A DNA stretch of 16,625 nucleotides from Bacteroidales bacterium. Its GTDB lineage: Bacteria > Bacteroidota > Bacteroidia > Bacteroidales > Muribaculaceae. The position numbers and the translations under genes are program-made. This document shows, piece by piece, positions 1-10,370 of the stretch. The stretch is from assembly GCA_019416425.1 (NCBI GenBank), contig DXXK01000029.1, positions 1 through 16,625 on the forward strand. Reading direction: 5' to 3'. Position 1 is the first letter of the stretch. The number at the start of each line of letters is the position of its first letter. Below the pieces are notes generated by a model. It made no database searches. It saw only the letters and a list, made by a program, of their open reading frames with translations, and was not told the DNA's origin.

Positions 1-899
<899 letters not shown>

Positions 900-1033
900 A
901 TCGCGTGATGTGTGTTTATAGTCGATAATGCGCGTGCCGCGTCATGGCGGCCATATACAATATGTATAAAACTATAACACAATTCGCGTGCCATAGGTTG
1001 AAACCATTGTTGATTTTGTAACGAGAGTGTGGG

Positions 1034-4000
1034 TTAGCGTGCCAGCGAGACGTTGACGGCCACGCCGTAGCTGGAGTTGCTGGTTGGATAGCTGGAGTTG
1101 GACACCAGCGGTGTATTGGTCTGGTGGTCGAAGAACGCCGACAGCGTTATGCGCTTGGACAGCTGGTAGCTGGCCATGAAATTGATGCTGAAGGTCTGCG
1201 TGCCCTGCGTGGGCTGCGTATAGGCTGTCTCGATGCGGCGTATCAGCGACTGGTTGTTGCTCCACGCCACGTCAAGGTTCAGCGTCAGGTCGTTAGACAC
1301 CATTCCCTGCTTGCTGCCGATTTTCAGTATCTTGTTGAAGTTGGCTATCTTGTAACCCGCTCCGACCTGTATCTGCTTGGTGCCTGTCTCCACAATCTGG
1401 CCGGCGGAGGTATTGAGGTTCAGCGTACGCGAGTCGCGATACTCGGCATTGAACTGCAGGTCGTTTTGGAGCGTGAACTTAACACCAATCAGCGGCGCGA
1501 ACTTCTCGGTAATGGTCACGGACGGTATATTGTAAGGCGACGATGGCGACGGGGAACCCGTCAGCTCGTTCATCACGAATCCGTTCTGCCCCATGCCGTT
1601 GCCAACCCAGTTCATGTAGCTGGAATAGGATCCGATGGAGTACGTGCACTGGTAGGCGTGGCTGATGGTGAAACTCTTGAACCACTTGCGCATGTTGCCC
1701 AGGTTGATGAATCCGTCGTAGGTTACGCGCCAGTTGGGGCGCATGGAGCCGAGGCCCTCGAACAGACGTAGCGACTGTTTAGAAGGCTTTGTGCCGCTGT
1801 AGGCCGCCAAGAATGCCGGAATCAGCACGTCGGGACTGGTGCGGCTCACACCGCCGTCCTTGGGATTGTACTCTGCTCCTGCCAACGGAGTCCCTTCGAA
1901 AAATCCGGTGGTGGGATAGCGTGTGCCGGTATACAGCTGCTCCACACGACCGGCGATGACCGGAATGTAGTTCAGGAAGTTGGTGAAGGCCTCCGAGACA
2001 TAGCCGTCCTGGGCTTTGCTGGTCTTCATGGCCGTCTTGAACGCCCAATGCGTGCGGACGTACGAGCCGGAGAACGTCGTCGGGTTGCCAGCGTACATGA
2101 ACTGCATCTGCTCAGTTCGGCTGTCGGTCAGGTTTGACGTCAAAAGTATCTTCAGGCCTCGCACAGGCTCCAGCGTCAGCTCGAAGTTGAACTCACTGCT
2201 TTTGTTCCACAACGCGGGCGACACCTGCTGGCTGTTCGTGATGAGCCATCCGCGGTCCAGGGCCTTGTCCACATAGTCCTTGTTGTAGAAGCCGAAAGCG
2301 AAGTCCAGGCCGGGAGCCATCGGGCCGTAGGCGTTGCTCTGGCCGAAGATGTCACCGATGTTGGGACTGAACAGCGGAAGGTTGAGCGAGTGCGCGTTGC
2401 GCCAGCGGAAGGACGCGGAGCGCAGCATCATCAGGAAGCGGACACCGTGGTCCGCCACGTCCATCCAACGGTCAGCCGCGGTCTTGCGCAGGTCCTCGCG
2501 GACCACCAGCTTCATCTGGTAGCTGCCCGTGTCGGTTATCTGGATGGTGTTGTTGTCCTTGACCTTATAGTTCACCTTGCGCGGCTGCCCGTCGACTGTG
2601 GCCGTGACTCGCAACTTCTTGGTACCGAGGTTGTGCTTCACCTCCTGGATTGTGTCGGTCAGGGAGATTGCGCGCTCGAACTTCTTGCCTTTCTCCTTGT
2701 CGTCATCCTTTCCTTTGCCTTTACCCTTGTCGTTCTTACCGCGGTTATTGGCGTTGCGCGACGAGACAGAGCTGCTGAAGCGCTTGTTGACGCGCTGCAG
2801 GTACTTGGACTTATTGTAGAGGGTCTCGAAGTTGAGGCGTGCGTCGGCGTTCCAGTTGCTCTGGTTCTGGATGGAGTTGCCTAGGTAGACGTCATCGACA
2901 GTGGCGCCTTTGTCCCAGCGGTAGGTCGAGGAGTAGTTGACCGTGCCGGTCAGATAGTCCAGGAACGGAAGCTTGCTGAAGGGCGCGCGGTAGGATGCGG
3001 TGAACGTCTGGTTATAGTTCCAGGGTGTTCCCAGACCGCGCAACGACGACATCACGGTGTCCTTCCACTGCTTGTACTCGTCAGGGAACAGTCGCTTGTT
3101 GACGGCTCCGACGGTCTCCTCGATACGGGCGGTGGTGTTGGAGGCAAAACTGAGCTGCAGCGACTTGATGGGATTCCATGTCAGCGACAGCTGACGGTCC
3201 CAGGTGAAGTTCTTACTGACCTGTACCGGAAGCTGGAAGTCCACGTCCACCTCGCTGCGTGTCTGCTGCTCGTAGTAGTAGCGGTGCATCGACGTGTAGA
3301 ACGTCAGGTTCTGGAAAAGCCAGTTGATATCCCAGTCCTTCAGGAATTTAGCCGTGCGGCTCTTGCCCTTGATCCAGCCGAAGGGCTTCAGGGGCTTGAT
3401 GTAGGGAGTGTAGCTGTACTGGAACGAGCCCCGGTAGTCGTTGGTATTCTCGTATTCGGTGGTTGGGTCCACGTTCCTCTGCTTGTTGAAGCTGAAGTTC
3501 AGCTGGAAGTTGGCGGGATCCCAGGGCATGGGGGTTTTGCTCTGGACGTTGAATCGCAGGTTGGAGACCGAGAAGCTCTCCACGGTCTTGCGCGTCACGG
3601 CGTAGCCCTTGATTGAGTCCTTCTCCTGCTTGGTCTGCGCGGCGTCGAGGGCGTCTTTCAGGAGTATATCCTGGTCCAGAGGATTGTAACGCGGAGTGGT
3701 GCGCTCCTGCGACTTGGAGTAGTAGACCGGAGCCGTCAGCTTGGCCTTCTCGGGCAAAAGCTTGCCCACATCGCCCTGTACGGCCACATTATACTGGTCG
3801 TAAGTATCCAGGCGGCGCGACGAGAGGCCCTGGTCCACGGCGCCAAATCCGTCGGTCTCGCGATGGTAGGTGAAGTTGACGTTGGCGATGTCGGATACGG
3901 CCAGCATGGCGTTGGCGTTCAGCGCCCAGCCGCCGTTTTCGTTAAAATCGGTGACGCGCATCTCGTTGACCCACACTATGCCGTCCTTGACCGAGCTGGA

Positions 4001-7000
4001 ACGGTTGCGTATACCGATCAGCATGATGCGGACATCGCTCAGACTGGGGTTACCCAACACAGAGATGGTGTTGTGCGCGTTGTCGGGGTCGCGCTCTGAG
4101 TAGACCTTCGTGTAAGACACGCCCTCGACGTTGGCGCTCTTGTCGCGGTTGCGGTGCACCTTGACCTGAGGAAGGTTGCTCAGTGCCAAGTCCAGGTAGT
4201 TGGACAGCGGCCAGACTATGCTGCGGTCGCGGCTGTTGTAGTTGTTATACTTCCCGAAGGGTGTCAGCTCCAGTGGAATCTCGTACTCGTAGTAGTTGTT
4301 CTTGACATCGGATCCAAGACGCAGGAAGATGCTGAGGTCGCCGTCCTTCAGGTCGGTCTTGTTGTCGATCAGGGCCTCGGCGTGCGTCCACATCTGCAGG
4401 CGCTTATAGATGCGGAGATCCATCTGGGTGTTCTTGTACACTCCGCGCGCGTCGCCGGGCTGAAGTCCGGTGACCTCTAACTGGAGCGACTGCTCGTTGA
4501 GCTGGGTGGCTTGAGTGGAGCCCGAGTCCTGATTACGGTCTACGCCGGGAGGCAGAATATAGTTGACCGGCTCGCGGCTGGCGTTCTCCTCGATGTTCAC
4601 GACAGTCTGCGACAGCTCGCCCTCGGCCGGCGTGTCGTTGCGCGAGTTGAGGTTGAACTTATAGTCGCGCCACTCACCCTTGACCAGCTCCAGGGTAGCG
4701 AAGCGAAGGTGCGTCACCTCGCTGAATCCGGTCATGAACATGCGGATGAAGCGGATGGTGGCGAAGTCGTTGATGCCGCCGATTACCTTGTCTGGCCGAG
4801 TCAACGGTATCTTGAACTGATACCATACCGAACGCTTGTCGCCGGCCACGGTGGGAACCTCCTGCTCGATCTTGTCTGTGATATAGTTGCGACCCACCAC
4901 CAGGTCCTCGGGACGCAGCGACACCTTGTACTGGAAGTAGCGCTCGTACTCGTTCAGGGTGTTGTCCTGGTTGATGTCCTCCACATCGGGGACGGCACGG
5001 GCGGACTGGTACTGGGGGTTGTCGGACTGCTCTGGGCTCAGGGAGTTGCCCTCCACGCCGTTGTAGTGCTTATAACGCGCCAGCAGGCCGGTGCGGTGCT
5101 CGTCATAATAATTGGAGCGATAGAAGTGGTAGTTGTCGCCCGCCGGGTCGGAGAAAGGCGAGAAGGGATCGTCCTGCATCTGAGCGATGACGGCGGGGTT
5201 CAGGCGTGCTCGGAGTCGGTCCAGATACTCTTTATATGAAGGGAAACTGAACTCGTCGTCGTTGGGGAGTCCGTCCAGGCCGACATCCTGTAGAAGACGG
5301 GCGTCCGGCGCGTTCTCAAAGGCGTAGGTCAGGGAGTTCTGACGCGACACGCGGCCCCAGTTGGTTTCGGCCAGCCACTGGTAGTCACCGTCGACGGGGA
5401 TGCCGTTCTCGTAGCTCTTCATGCCGTCCTTCAGGATGTCCTCGCTGATCTCGCCGAGGTTGAAATAGAGGTCGCCGCCATTGGTGTTGGGGTTGTCGGG
5501 GTCCAGGAAGGGATCCATGAGCCAGAACTGGATGTACTCCACGTTGGCGGCGTCGAAGTTGGGGTTGTCAATCTTGCGCATCACACCGCCCCAGCGTTTC
5601 TCGGGGAACAGCAGGTTGCCCTGGTCGTCGATGTTGTCGGCGTCCAGATTGTAGGGTCCACGCTCGCGGGGGTAGAACGACAGGTTGAGCGTCTGGATCC
5701 AGTTGGCCTCCCCGTACTGCAGCTCGCGGTTCGGAAACAGCTCAGTCATTTTGATCTCGCGCACGTATGGATTGGCCATCTGCTCGGGGTCGTTCTTGAG
5801 GTAACCGGGCAGCGTGCTGGAGTTGCGCTGCGTCCAGGTACGGTCTATGTAGTACCACGACAGCAGGGCGCGGTTCATGCCGTAGCGCACGTCGTTGCTC
5901 AGCGCGGCCTCGGGAAAGAGTGCATCGGCCCCGGCGTCGTAGGGCGTTGAGGCAAGGAACCAGGAGTAAGGACTGCGCAAGTCGATGGCCGTCTGAGTGT
6001 TCTCGAAGTCATCGACATAACTGGATCCTTTGTTCGTACCGCTCTTCTGCTTGTTGGGAATCAGCTGGGCGAACTCAGCGTTGATGTTGAACTGAGACGG
6101 CGCAGTGGACCGAACGGTAGGAATCTTGTTGATCAGGTTGGTCAGCCACATAAACTGCTTGTTGTAGCTCAGGTTTACTCCCCACATCGTGTTGTTGATG
6201 ATCTCCTCGCCCATGTTCACCTTCTCGGTCAGCGACTTCTCGCCGAAGTGCATGATGGTGGCCCCGACGGTCAGGTCCTTGTTGAAGCGGTACTGCGCGT
6301 CGAGACCCAACAGCGTCTTGCGCTGCATGGAGAAGAGCGACTGGTTCTCAAGCGTAACGCTGACGTTGGTTCCGGAGTCGATTATGCTCTGGTTGGTGAT
6401 GGTGACGATACCCATGGAATAGTCCACGGTGTAGTCGGCGTTTTCGGTCAGGACCACGCCTCCGGCCATGACTACGACTGAACCTCGCGGCACGTTCATG
6501 GCGTTCAGGCGGATGGTGGCGCCCCCCGAGGCCTGATACTCGCCCACCAGCGAGAACTTGTTCTTGTCGGCGAACTGCCGGGCCACGATCAGCGTGGAGT
6601 CGTACAGCTCGTTGTAGACGTACTGCTCGGCGATGGCGTCGTTGCCGATCTTGGAAGCTAAATGACGGCCGAAAGGCTCGGCCACGGGGAAAATGATACG
6701 GCCCGACGAGGACTGCACGGTGTAGCCCTCGATATAGTCGAAGAATCCATCGGGATTCGACTCCTGGTTGGAGTCGATGCGGTCCAGGTTCATGACCTGC
6801 AGCAGAGGCTGGTTGGCGATGGGCGGCACGGGGAGGAAATTGATTTCCGTACCGGTGGTGTCGCTCAGGTACTTGACCTGCATCTTGAAGTTCTTGCTCT
6901 GCAGCTGGTATGCCCCTAAAGCGTAGACGTTCTTCATCATCAGCTTCCACATGGGGAGCTTGGGCGAGACGGTGGTGCTGCGCAGCATCTTCAGGTAGAG

Positions 7001-8533
7001 GGCGTCGGTGGTGGTGGTGACGTCGCTGCTGAATTCGCCCACCTGGTACACCTGGCCGTTGTAGGTGTACTCATAGGCCACGGCCAGGACCTCGTCGGTG
7101 TTCAGCGAGGACTTCAGCGAGATGTAGCCCAGATCGGAGTTGAGTGTGTACTCGGAACTGTTCAGCAGACGCGCGGACTCCACCTTCTCATAGTCGCGGC
7201 CTCCGACGATGCCGTAGGTCTCAAGAGGAGCCAGGGCCTGCGTCACGGTGTTGATGTTGCGCGCCCCCGGATAGTCGGTCTTGATGATGTCCAGCAGGTT
7301 GTTGGACTTGTTGCTGGGGTTGTCGAAGGTCTTGTTGGGCGTCCAGAAGTCGTTGGCCAGCCGGGTGTTCTCCGCCAGGTCCATGAATCCCACGAAGTTA
7401 CGGCTCTGCTGGTAGTTGGAGTTCTTGTTGGTGATCCATACCTCGATGCGCGTGATCTTGATGCCTGAGGCCACGTGCGGCAGACGTGCGGCGAAACGGT
7501 CGTAGTTGTCGTAGAAGTACTGCGCCAGGAAGAAATGGCGGTTGGCGTCGTAGTTGTCCACCTTGATGTCGAACTTAGTGCTCTGTACGCCGCCGGTGGT
7601 GCTGACGGTCTTGGACTCGGAGTTCTGCTGCGACACCAGACCCGTCAGGGTCAGCTTGCCAAACTGGAACTTGCCCTTGATACCGAACAGCGATGTACCG
7701 CCGCGAATCAGGCTGGATCCGGTGGTCATGCTGATGTTGCCCACCTCCAGGTTCTTGATGATCTCGTCCTCCTTGCCCTCGTACGCCAATTTCAGGTTCT
7801 TGGAGTCGAAATCGAAGGTGGCGTCCGTGTTGTAGGTCATGTTGAACTTCATCTTGTCGCCGACGCTGGCGTTGATGGAGGCCTGGATCTTGGAGTCGAA
7901 GTCGAAGTACGTCTTACGTCTGTTACGCTTGGTCAGGGCTGGGTTGTCGGTCTTGTTGCTCTTGACACCGAGCGACAGCTGGACCGAACCCTGAGTCTGC
8001 AGGCGGACTCCGCCGGGGCCGAACACCTTCTCCAGCGGTCCGAGGCTGAAGTTCATGTCGAAGATGTTGAATGGCTCCTTGTCCTTCTTCTCGAACGTCT
8101 CGGCGTTTCGGGAGTTGAAGTACTGGAACATCTCTCGGCGCGTCACCATGTCGTCGTATTGCTCGGCGGTCATCATGTATGGAGTCACGACCTCCTGGTC
8201 GCCGATGGTGGTGCGGAGCACGTACATGGCGGTGGCCGGGTCGTAGACCACCTCGGTCTTGATGTTCTGCGGAGTGCGGAGGTCGGCGGGATACTCGGGG
8301 TTGTTGTAGTCCTCGTAGCCGCGCGGCACCGTGGGGTGCACCGGACTGGGAAGCGAGATGCTGTCGGCGGTCGCCGGAGCGCCAGCCACAGGATAGTTCT
8401 GCGGCGGAGGCGGCGGAGGCTTCAGCTCGCTCTTGTAGTACTGCGGCCAGGCGATAATACCGAAAGGCAGCACCGCCAACAGCACTGCCGCCAGGATAAT
8501 CAATTTCTTATAACTGCCTTCCGACGTTCTCAA
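1034..8533 (-). CDS. sprA: SprA/Sov-type outer-membrane translocon of the type IX secretion system
   Basis: SprA (Sov in Porphyromonas) is the giant outer-membrane beta-barrel through which type IX secretion cargo leaves the periplasm; in gliding Bacteroidota it is also needed for motility. The 2,499-residue length suits the family. An N-terminal hydrophobic segment (residues 11-29, after two lysines) is the export signal. A run of six prolines (39-44) and a Pro-rich linker follow. The rest is rich in alternating aromatic/polar beta-strand sequence, as expected for a very large barrel. A charged low-complexity insert rich in Lys, Gly and Asp lies at about 1932-1951. The protein ends in NVSLAR, a strand-like C terminus. 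The start is a TTG whose last two bases are part of the ruvA TGA stop, so translation is probably coupled to ruvA. I assign the family by overall resemblance to SprA; no other secretion genes are visible here. The long antisense frames across this gene look like composition artefacts. Confidence 0.92.
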   Translation of the reverse strand: MRTSEGSYKKLIILAAVLLAVLPFGIIAWPQYYKSELKPPPPPPQNYPVAGAPATADSISLPSPVHPTVPRGYEDYNNPEYPADLRTPQNIKTEVVYDPATAMYVLRTTIGDQEVVTPYMMTAEQYDDMVTRREMFQYFNSRNAETFEKKDKEPFNIFDMNFSLGPLEKVFGPGGVRLQTQGSVQLSLGVKSNKTDNPALTKRNRRKTYFDFDSKIQASINASVGDKMKFNMTYNTDATFDFDSKNLKLAYEGKEDEIIKNLEVGNISMTTGSSLIRGGTSLFGIKGKFQFGKLTLTGLVSQQNSESKTVSTTGGVQSTKFDIKVDNYDANRHFFLAQYFYDNYDRFAARLPHVASGIKITRIEVWITNKNSNYQQSRNFVGFMDLAENTRLANDFWTPNKTFDNPSNKSNNLLDIIKTDYPGARNINTVTQALAPLETYGIVGGRDYEKVESARLLNSSEYTLNSDLGYISLKSSLNTDEVLAVAYEYTYNGQVYQVGEFSSDVTTTTDALYLKMLRSTTVSPKLPMWKLMMKNVYALGAYQLQSKNFKMQVKYLSDTTGTEINFLPVPPIANQPLLQVMNLDRIDSNQESNPDGFFDYIEGYTVQSSSGRIIFPVAEPFGRHLASKIGNDAIAEQYVYNELYDSTLIVARQFADKNKFSLVGEYQASGGATIRLNAMNVPRGSVVVMAGGVVLTENADYTVDYSMGIVTITNQSIIDSGTNVSVTLENQSLFSMQRKTLLGLDAQYRFNKDLTVGATIMHFGEKSLTEKVNMGEEIINNTMWGVNLSYNKQFMWLTNLINKIPTVRSTAPSQFNINAEFAQLIPNKQKSGTNKGSSYVDDFENTQTAIDLRSPYSWFLASTPYDAGADALFPEAALSNDVRYGMNRALLSWYYIDRTWTQRNSSTLPGYLKNDPEQMANPYVREIKMTELFPNRELQYGEANWIQTLNLSFYPRERGPYNLDADNIDDQGNLLFPEKRWGGVMRKIDNPNFDAANVEYIQFWLMDPFLDPDNPNTNGGDLYFNLGEISEDILKDGMKSYENGIPVDGDYQWLAETNWGRVSRQNSLTYAFENAPDARLLQDVGLDGLPNDDEFSFPSYKEYLDRLRARLNPAVIAQMQDDPFSPFSDPAGDNYHFYRSNYYDEHRTGLLARYKHYNGVEGNSLSPEQSDNPQYQSARAVPDVEDINQDNTLNEYERYFQYKVSLRPEDLVVGRNYITDKIEQEVPTVAGDKRSVWYQFKIPLTRPDKVIGGINDFATIRFIRMFMTGFSEVTHLRFATLELVKGEWRDYKFNLNSRNDTPAEGELSQTVVNIEENASREPVNYILPPGVDRNQDSGSTQATQLNEQSLQLEVTGLQPGDARGVYKNTQMDLRIYKRLQMWTHAEALIDNKTDLKDGDLSIFLRLGSDVKNNYYEYEIPLELTPFGKYNNYNSRDRSIVWPLSNYLDLALSNLPQVKVHRNRDKSANVEGVSYTKVYSERDPDNAHNTISVLGNPSLSDVRIMLIGIRNRSSSVKDGIVWVNEMRVTDFNENGGWALNANAMLAVSDIANVNFTYHRETDGFGAVDQGLSSRRLDTYDQYNVAVQGDVGKLLPEKAKLTAPVYYSKSQERTTPRYNPLDQDILLKDALDAAQTKQEKDSIKGYAVTRKTVESFSVSNLRFNVQSKTPMPWDPANFQLNFSFNKQRNVDPTTEYENTNDYRGSFQYSYTPYIKPLKPFGWIKGKSRTAKFLKDWDINWLFQNLTFYTSMHRYYYEQQTRSEVDVDFQLPVQVSKNFTWDRQLSLTWNPIKSLQLSFASNTTARIEETVGAVNKRLFPDEYKQWKDTVMSSLRGLGTPWNYNQTFTASYRAPFSKLPFLDYLTGTVNYSSTYRWDKGATVDDVYLGNSIQNQSNWNADARLNFETLYNKSKYLQRVNKRFSSSVSSRNANNRGKNDKGKGKGKDDDKEKGKKFERAISLTDTIQEVKHNLGTKKLRVTATVDGQPRKVNYKVKDNNTIQITDTGSYQMKLVVREDLRKTAADRWMDVADHGVRFLMMLRSASFRWRNAHSLNLPLFSPNIGDIFGQSNAYGPMAPGLDFAFGFYNKDYVDKALDRGWLITNSQQVSPALWNKSSEFNFELTLEPVRGLKILLTSNLTDSRTEQMQFMYAGNPTTFSGSYVRTHWAFKTAMKTSKAQDGYVSEAFTNFLNYIPVIAGRVEQLYTGTRYPTTGFFEGTPLAGAEYNPKDGGVSRTSPDVLIPAFLAAYSGTKPSKQSLRLFEGLGSMRPNWRVTYDGFINLGNMRKWFKSFTISHAYQCTYSIGSYSSYMNWVGNGMGQNGFVMNELTGSPSPSSPYNIPSVTITEKFAPLIGVKFTLQNDLQFNAEYRDSRTLNLNTSAGQIVETGTKQIQVGAGYKIANFNKILKIGSKQGMVSNDLTLNLDVAWSNNQSLIRRIETAYTQPTQGTQTFSINFMASYQLSKRITLSAFFDHQTNTPLVSNSSYPTSNSSYGVAVNVSLAR

Positions 8534-9111
8534 AGCAACTTGAACGCCTGCCTTACTGCATCTTCCGTCGATGCGGAGGGATTGTCCGCGAATATCTTGT
8601 TCAGCACCTTCTGGCTCTGCTGCTGTGTGTAGCCCAGTGCCACGAGCGCATCCAAGGCATCCTGGTAGGATTCCCCTGCAGGCGTACTTGTAATTAACGC
8701 CCCCGATACACCCTTTATTTTATCCTTGAGGTCGACGATGATGCGCTGCGCGGTCTTGCCGCCGATTCCCTTAACCGACTTTAACAATGAGTCGTTGCCT
8801 GCAGCGATGGCCCCCCGCAGCTGGGCGGCGGTCATGGACGACAATATCAGCCTGGCTGTGTTGGGGCCCACTCCGCTGACCGTGATGAGCAGCAGGAACA
8901 ACTCGCGGCTCATCTTCTCAAGGAAACCATACAAAATGTGCGCATCCTCGCGGATGGCTTCGTAGACGTAGAGCTTTACCGGATCCTTAGCCGCCGCTAT
9001 GCGGGGATAGTCGATCAATGTGATGTTGATACCGTATCCCAGGCCGTTGTTGTCGATCACGGCGTACGCCGGCGATACCTCGGCGGGCCGGCCTATGATG
9101 TATTCAAGCAT
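8530..9111 (-). CDS. ruvA: Holliday junction branch migration complex subunit RuvA
   Basis: RuvA binds four-way Holliday junctions as a tetramer and loads the RuvB motor for branch migration in recombinational repair. The 193-residue length is normal. Domain I (about 1-62) is the OB fold and keeps the acidic pin, Glu55-Asp56 in IREDAHILYGF, at the same numbers as in E. coli. Domain II has two helix-hairpin-helix motifs: SGVGPNTA at 79-86 and GIGGKTAQRI at 115-124. A variable linker leads to domain III (about 150-193; DALDALVALGYTQQQSQKVL), which contacts RuvB. The gene starts 8 bases inside the end of the upstream acetyltransferase gene, and its stop overlaps the sprA start. Co-translation with recR upstream makes sense, as both act in recombination. 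I recall ruvA beside sprA in other Bacteroidota. ruvB and ruvC are not in the window. Confidence 0.96.
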   Translation of the reverse strand: MLEYIIGRPAEVSPAYAVIDNNGLGYGINITLIDYPRIAAAKDPVKLYVYEAIREDAHILYGFLEKMSRELFLLLITVSGVGPNTARLILSSMTAAQLRGAIAAGNDSLLKSVKGIGGKTAQRIIVDLKDKIKGVSGALITSTPAGESYQDALDALVALGYTQQQSQKVLNKIFADNPSASTEDAVRQAFKLL

Positions 9112-9694
9112 TTTGCAACTGTTTCAGGTTCTTTTGGAAAAAATAAACATCGTGGAACTTGGAGTCTATCTCCATCCAGTTCAGCAGGGCGCCACGCTTT
9201 ATGTATCTGGCGGACTGGAACAGACGCATACTGGCCTCGTTGCCCTGCGCCACTTTGGCGGCGAGCGTACGGATGTTCAGCATACGGTGAGCGTAACGCT
9301 CCATGATGTCAAGCATCTCCGTGGCATATCCCCGGTCGCGGAAACCTGGACGGACATAGATGCCGACCCATGCGTTGTGGTCGTGCGCGGAAACATCGTA
9401 CAGGTCGACCATGCCGACCACATCATTGCTCCAGTCGCCCTGAGGACGACGTATCTGTGCAATCAGACGCAGCTGGCCGGTCCGGTATGGGTCCGGATCG
9501 TAATCCAGGGCGTACTCCTTGATGTTGCGCATTGAGAAGGGGGCCATCATACCGTTGAACAGCCACTGTGTTGAGTCAGTCTCCATCACCCATAGAGCCC
9601 ACGCGTCGTCGGGCTCTACGGCCCTCAGCTGAATCCGCTCGCCCGTCAGGATCCCGGGCACCGCCTCGTTGTTCATTATTCCCATGTCAGTCAT
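9104..9694 (-). CDS. GNAT-family N-acetyltransferase (RimJ/RimL/SpeG-like), substrate unknown
   Basis: This 196-residue protein has the Acetyltransf_3 type of GNAT fold, which moves an acetyl group from acetyl-CoA to an amine. ERIQLRAVEPDD at residues 19-30 is the usual first strand and turn. The acetyl-CoA pyrophosphate-binding motif is VRPGFRDRGYATEM (114-127; RxxGxA pattern R119-D-R-G-Y-A124). GNEASMRLFQSARYIKRG (151-168) matches the C-terminal NxxSxxLF region, although the usual Gly-Phe after it is replaced. Possible substrates are a ribosomal protein N terminus, a polyamine or a small molecule; the sequence does not decide. Its ATG overlaps the recR stop in an ATGA, and its end overlaps ruvA by 8 bases, so it is translated between two recombination genes. 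No functional link to repair can be shown from sequence. Confidence 0.88.
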   Translation of the reverse strand: MTDMGIMNNEAVPGILTGERIQLRAVEPDDAWALWVMETDSTQWLFNGMMAPFSMRNIKEYALDYDPDPYRTGQLRLIAQIRRPQGDWSNDVVGMVDLYDVSAHDHNAWVGIYVRPGFRDRGYATEMLDIMERYAHRMLNIRTLAAKVAQGNEASMRLFQSARYIKRGALLNWMEIDSKFHDVYFFQKNLKQLQNA

Positions 9695-10320
9695 TCTTCG
9701 TTGTGGAAAGTATCGGTGAAGGGCATGCGGTTCAGGATGGAACGCCCCAGGGTCAGCTCATCGGTGTACTCCAGCTCATTGCCGATGCTTAGGCCGCGCG
9801 CCAGCATGGTGACGCTGACAGGATAGCCGGCGAGTTTGCGGTAGATGTAGAAGTTGGTTGTGTCGCCCTCCATGGTGGGGCTCAGCGCCAGAATCACCTC
9901 GCTGACGTCACCGCGGGCCACCCGCTCCACCAGACTCTGGATCTCGATGTCGGAGGGGGCGATTCCGTCCAGAGGCGAGATCAGTCCTCCAAGCACATGG
10001 TATAGGCCGTGATGCTGGTGCGTGGCCTCGATGGTGATGACGTCCTTGACGTTCTCCACCACACAGATCACGCCGCGGTCGCGGCGCGTGTCGCTGCAGA
10101 TGCCGCAGATATCGCTGTCGCTGATGTTGTGGCATTGAGGACAGTAATGAATCTCCTGCCGCATCTTGATGATGGAGGTGCCCAACGCCTCGGCCACCGC
10201 AGGCTCACGCCGCAGCAGGTGCAGCGCCAGACGCAAGGCGGTCTTCTCTCCGATGCCCGGCAGCTTGCTCAGCTCAGCCACGGCATTGTCCAGCAGTATC
10301 GAATTGTATGTTGTAAGCAA
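9691..10320 (-). CDS. recR: Recombination mediator protein RecR
   Basis: RecR acts with RecF and RecO in loading RecA at single-stranded gaps. The 209-residue protein has the full layout. A helix-hairpin-helix lies in LPGIGEKTALRLALHLL (20-36). A zinc finger uses Cys60, Cys63, Cys72 and Cys75 (YCPQC...CGIC). A Toprim domain runs from about residue 83, with the acidic VVEN at 87-90, the YHVLGGLISPLDGIAP block at 107-122 and SPTMEGDTT at 147-155. The C-terminal ARGLSIGNELEYTDELTLG segment closes the fold. The start is a TTG at 10318-10320. No in-frame ATG lies just upstream, and the 14 residues before AELSKLPGIG match the length expected for Bacteroidales RecR. It heads the overlapping chain recR-GNAT-ruvA-sprA. 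Only 43 bases separate it from yqgE, so it may be co-transcribed with that gene. Confidence 0.96.
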   Translation of the reverse strand: MLTTYNSILLDNAVAELSKLPGIGEKTALRLALHLLRREPAVAEALGTSIIKMRQEIHYCPQCHNISDSDICGICSDTRRDRGVICVVENVKDVITIEATHQHHGLYHVLGGLISPLDGIAPSDIEIQSLVERVARGDVSEVILALSPTMEGDTTNFYIYRKLAGYPVSVTMLARGLSIGNELEYTDELTLGRSILNRMPFTDTFHNEE

Positions 10321-10345
10321 TGTTGTCTTTAATTGAATAGATAGT

Positions 10346-10370
10346 ATTCCTGATTCCTAACTCCTAATTC
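10346..10370 (-). repeat. Imperfect tandem heptamer (about 3.5 copies) across the yqgE stop codon
   Basis: Read on the minus strand, the sequence is GAATTAG, GAGTTAG, GAATCAG, GAAT: three heptamers plus a partial one, each one or two bases from the consensus GAATTAG. The TAG of the first copy is the yqgE stop codon, so the repeat begins in the gene and fills more than half of the gap to recR. Short heptamer arrays of this kind can change copy number. With so few imperfect copies this may be coincidence. Confidence 0.5.

Noticed and set aside
7475..8632. 385-residue plus-strand reading frame opposite sprA (and others such as 4511-5239 and 1124-1771)
   Set aside because: The translations are Val/Leu/Gly/Arg-rich with no recognisable domain. 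They lie fully opposite the sprA frame, as expected from its codon bias.
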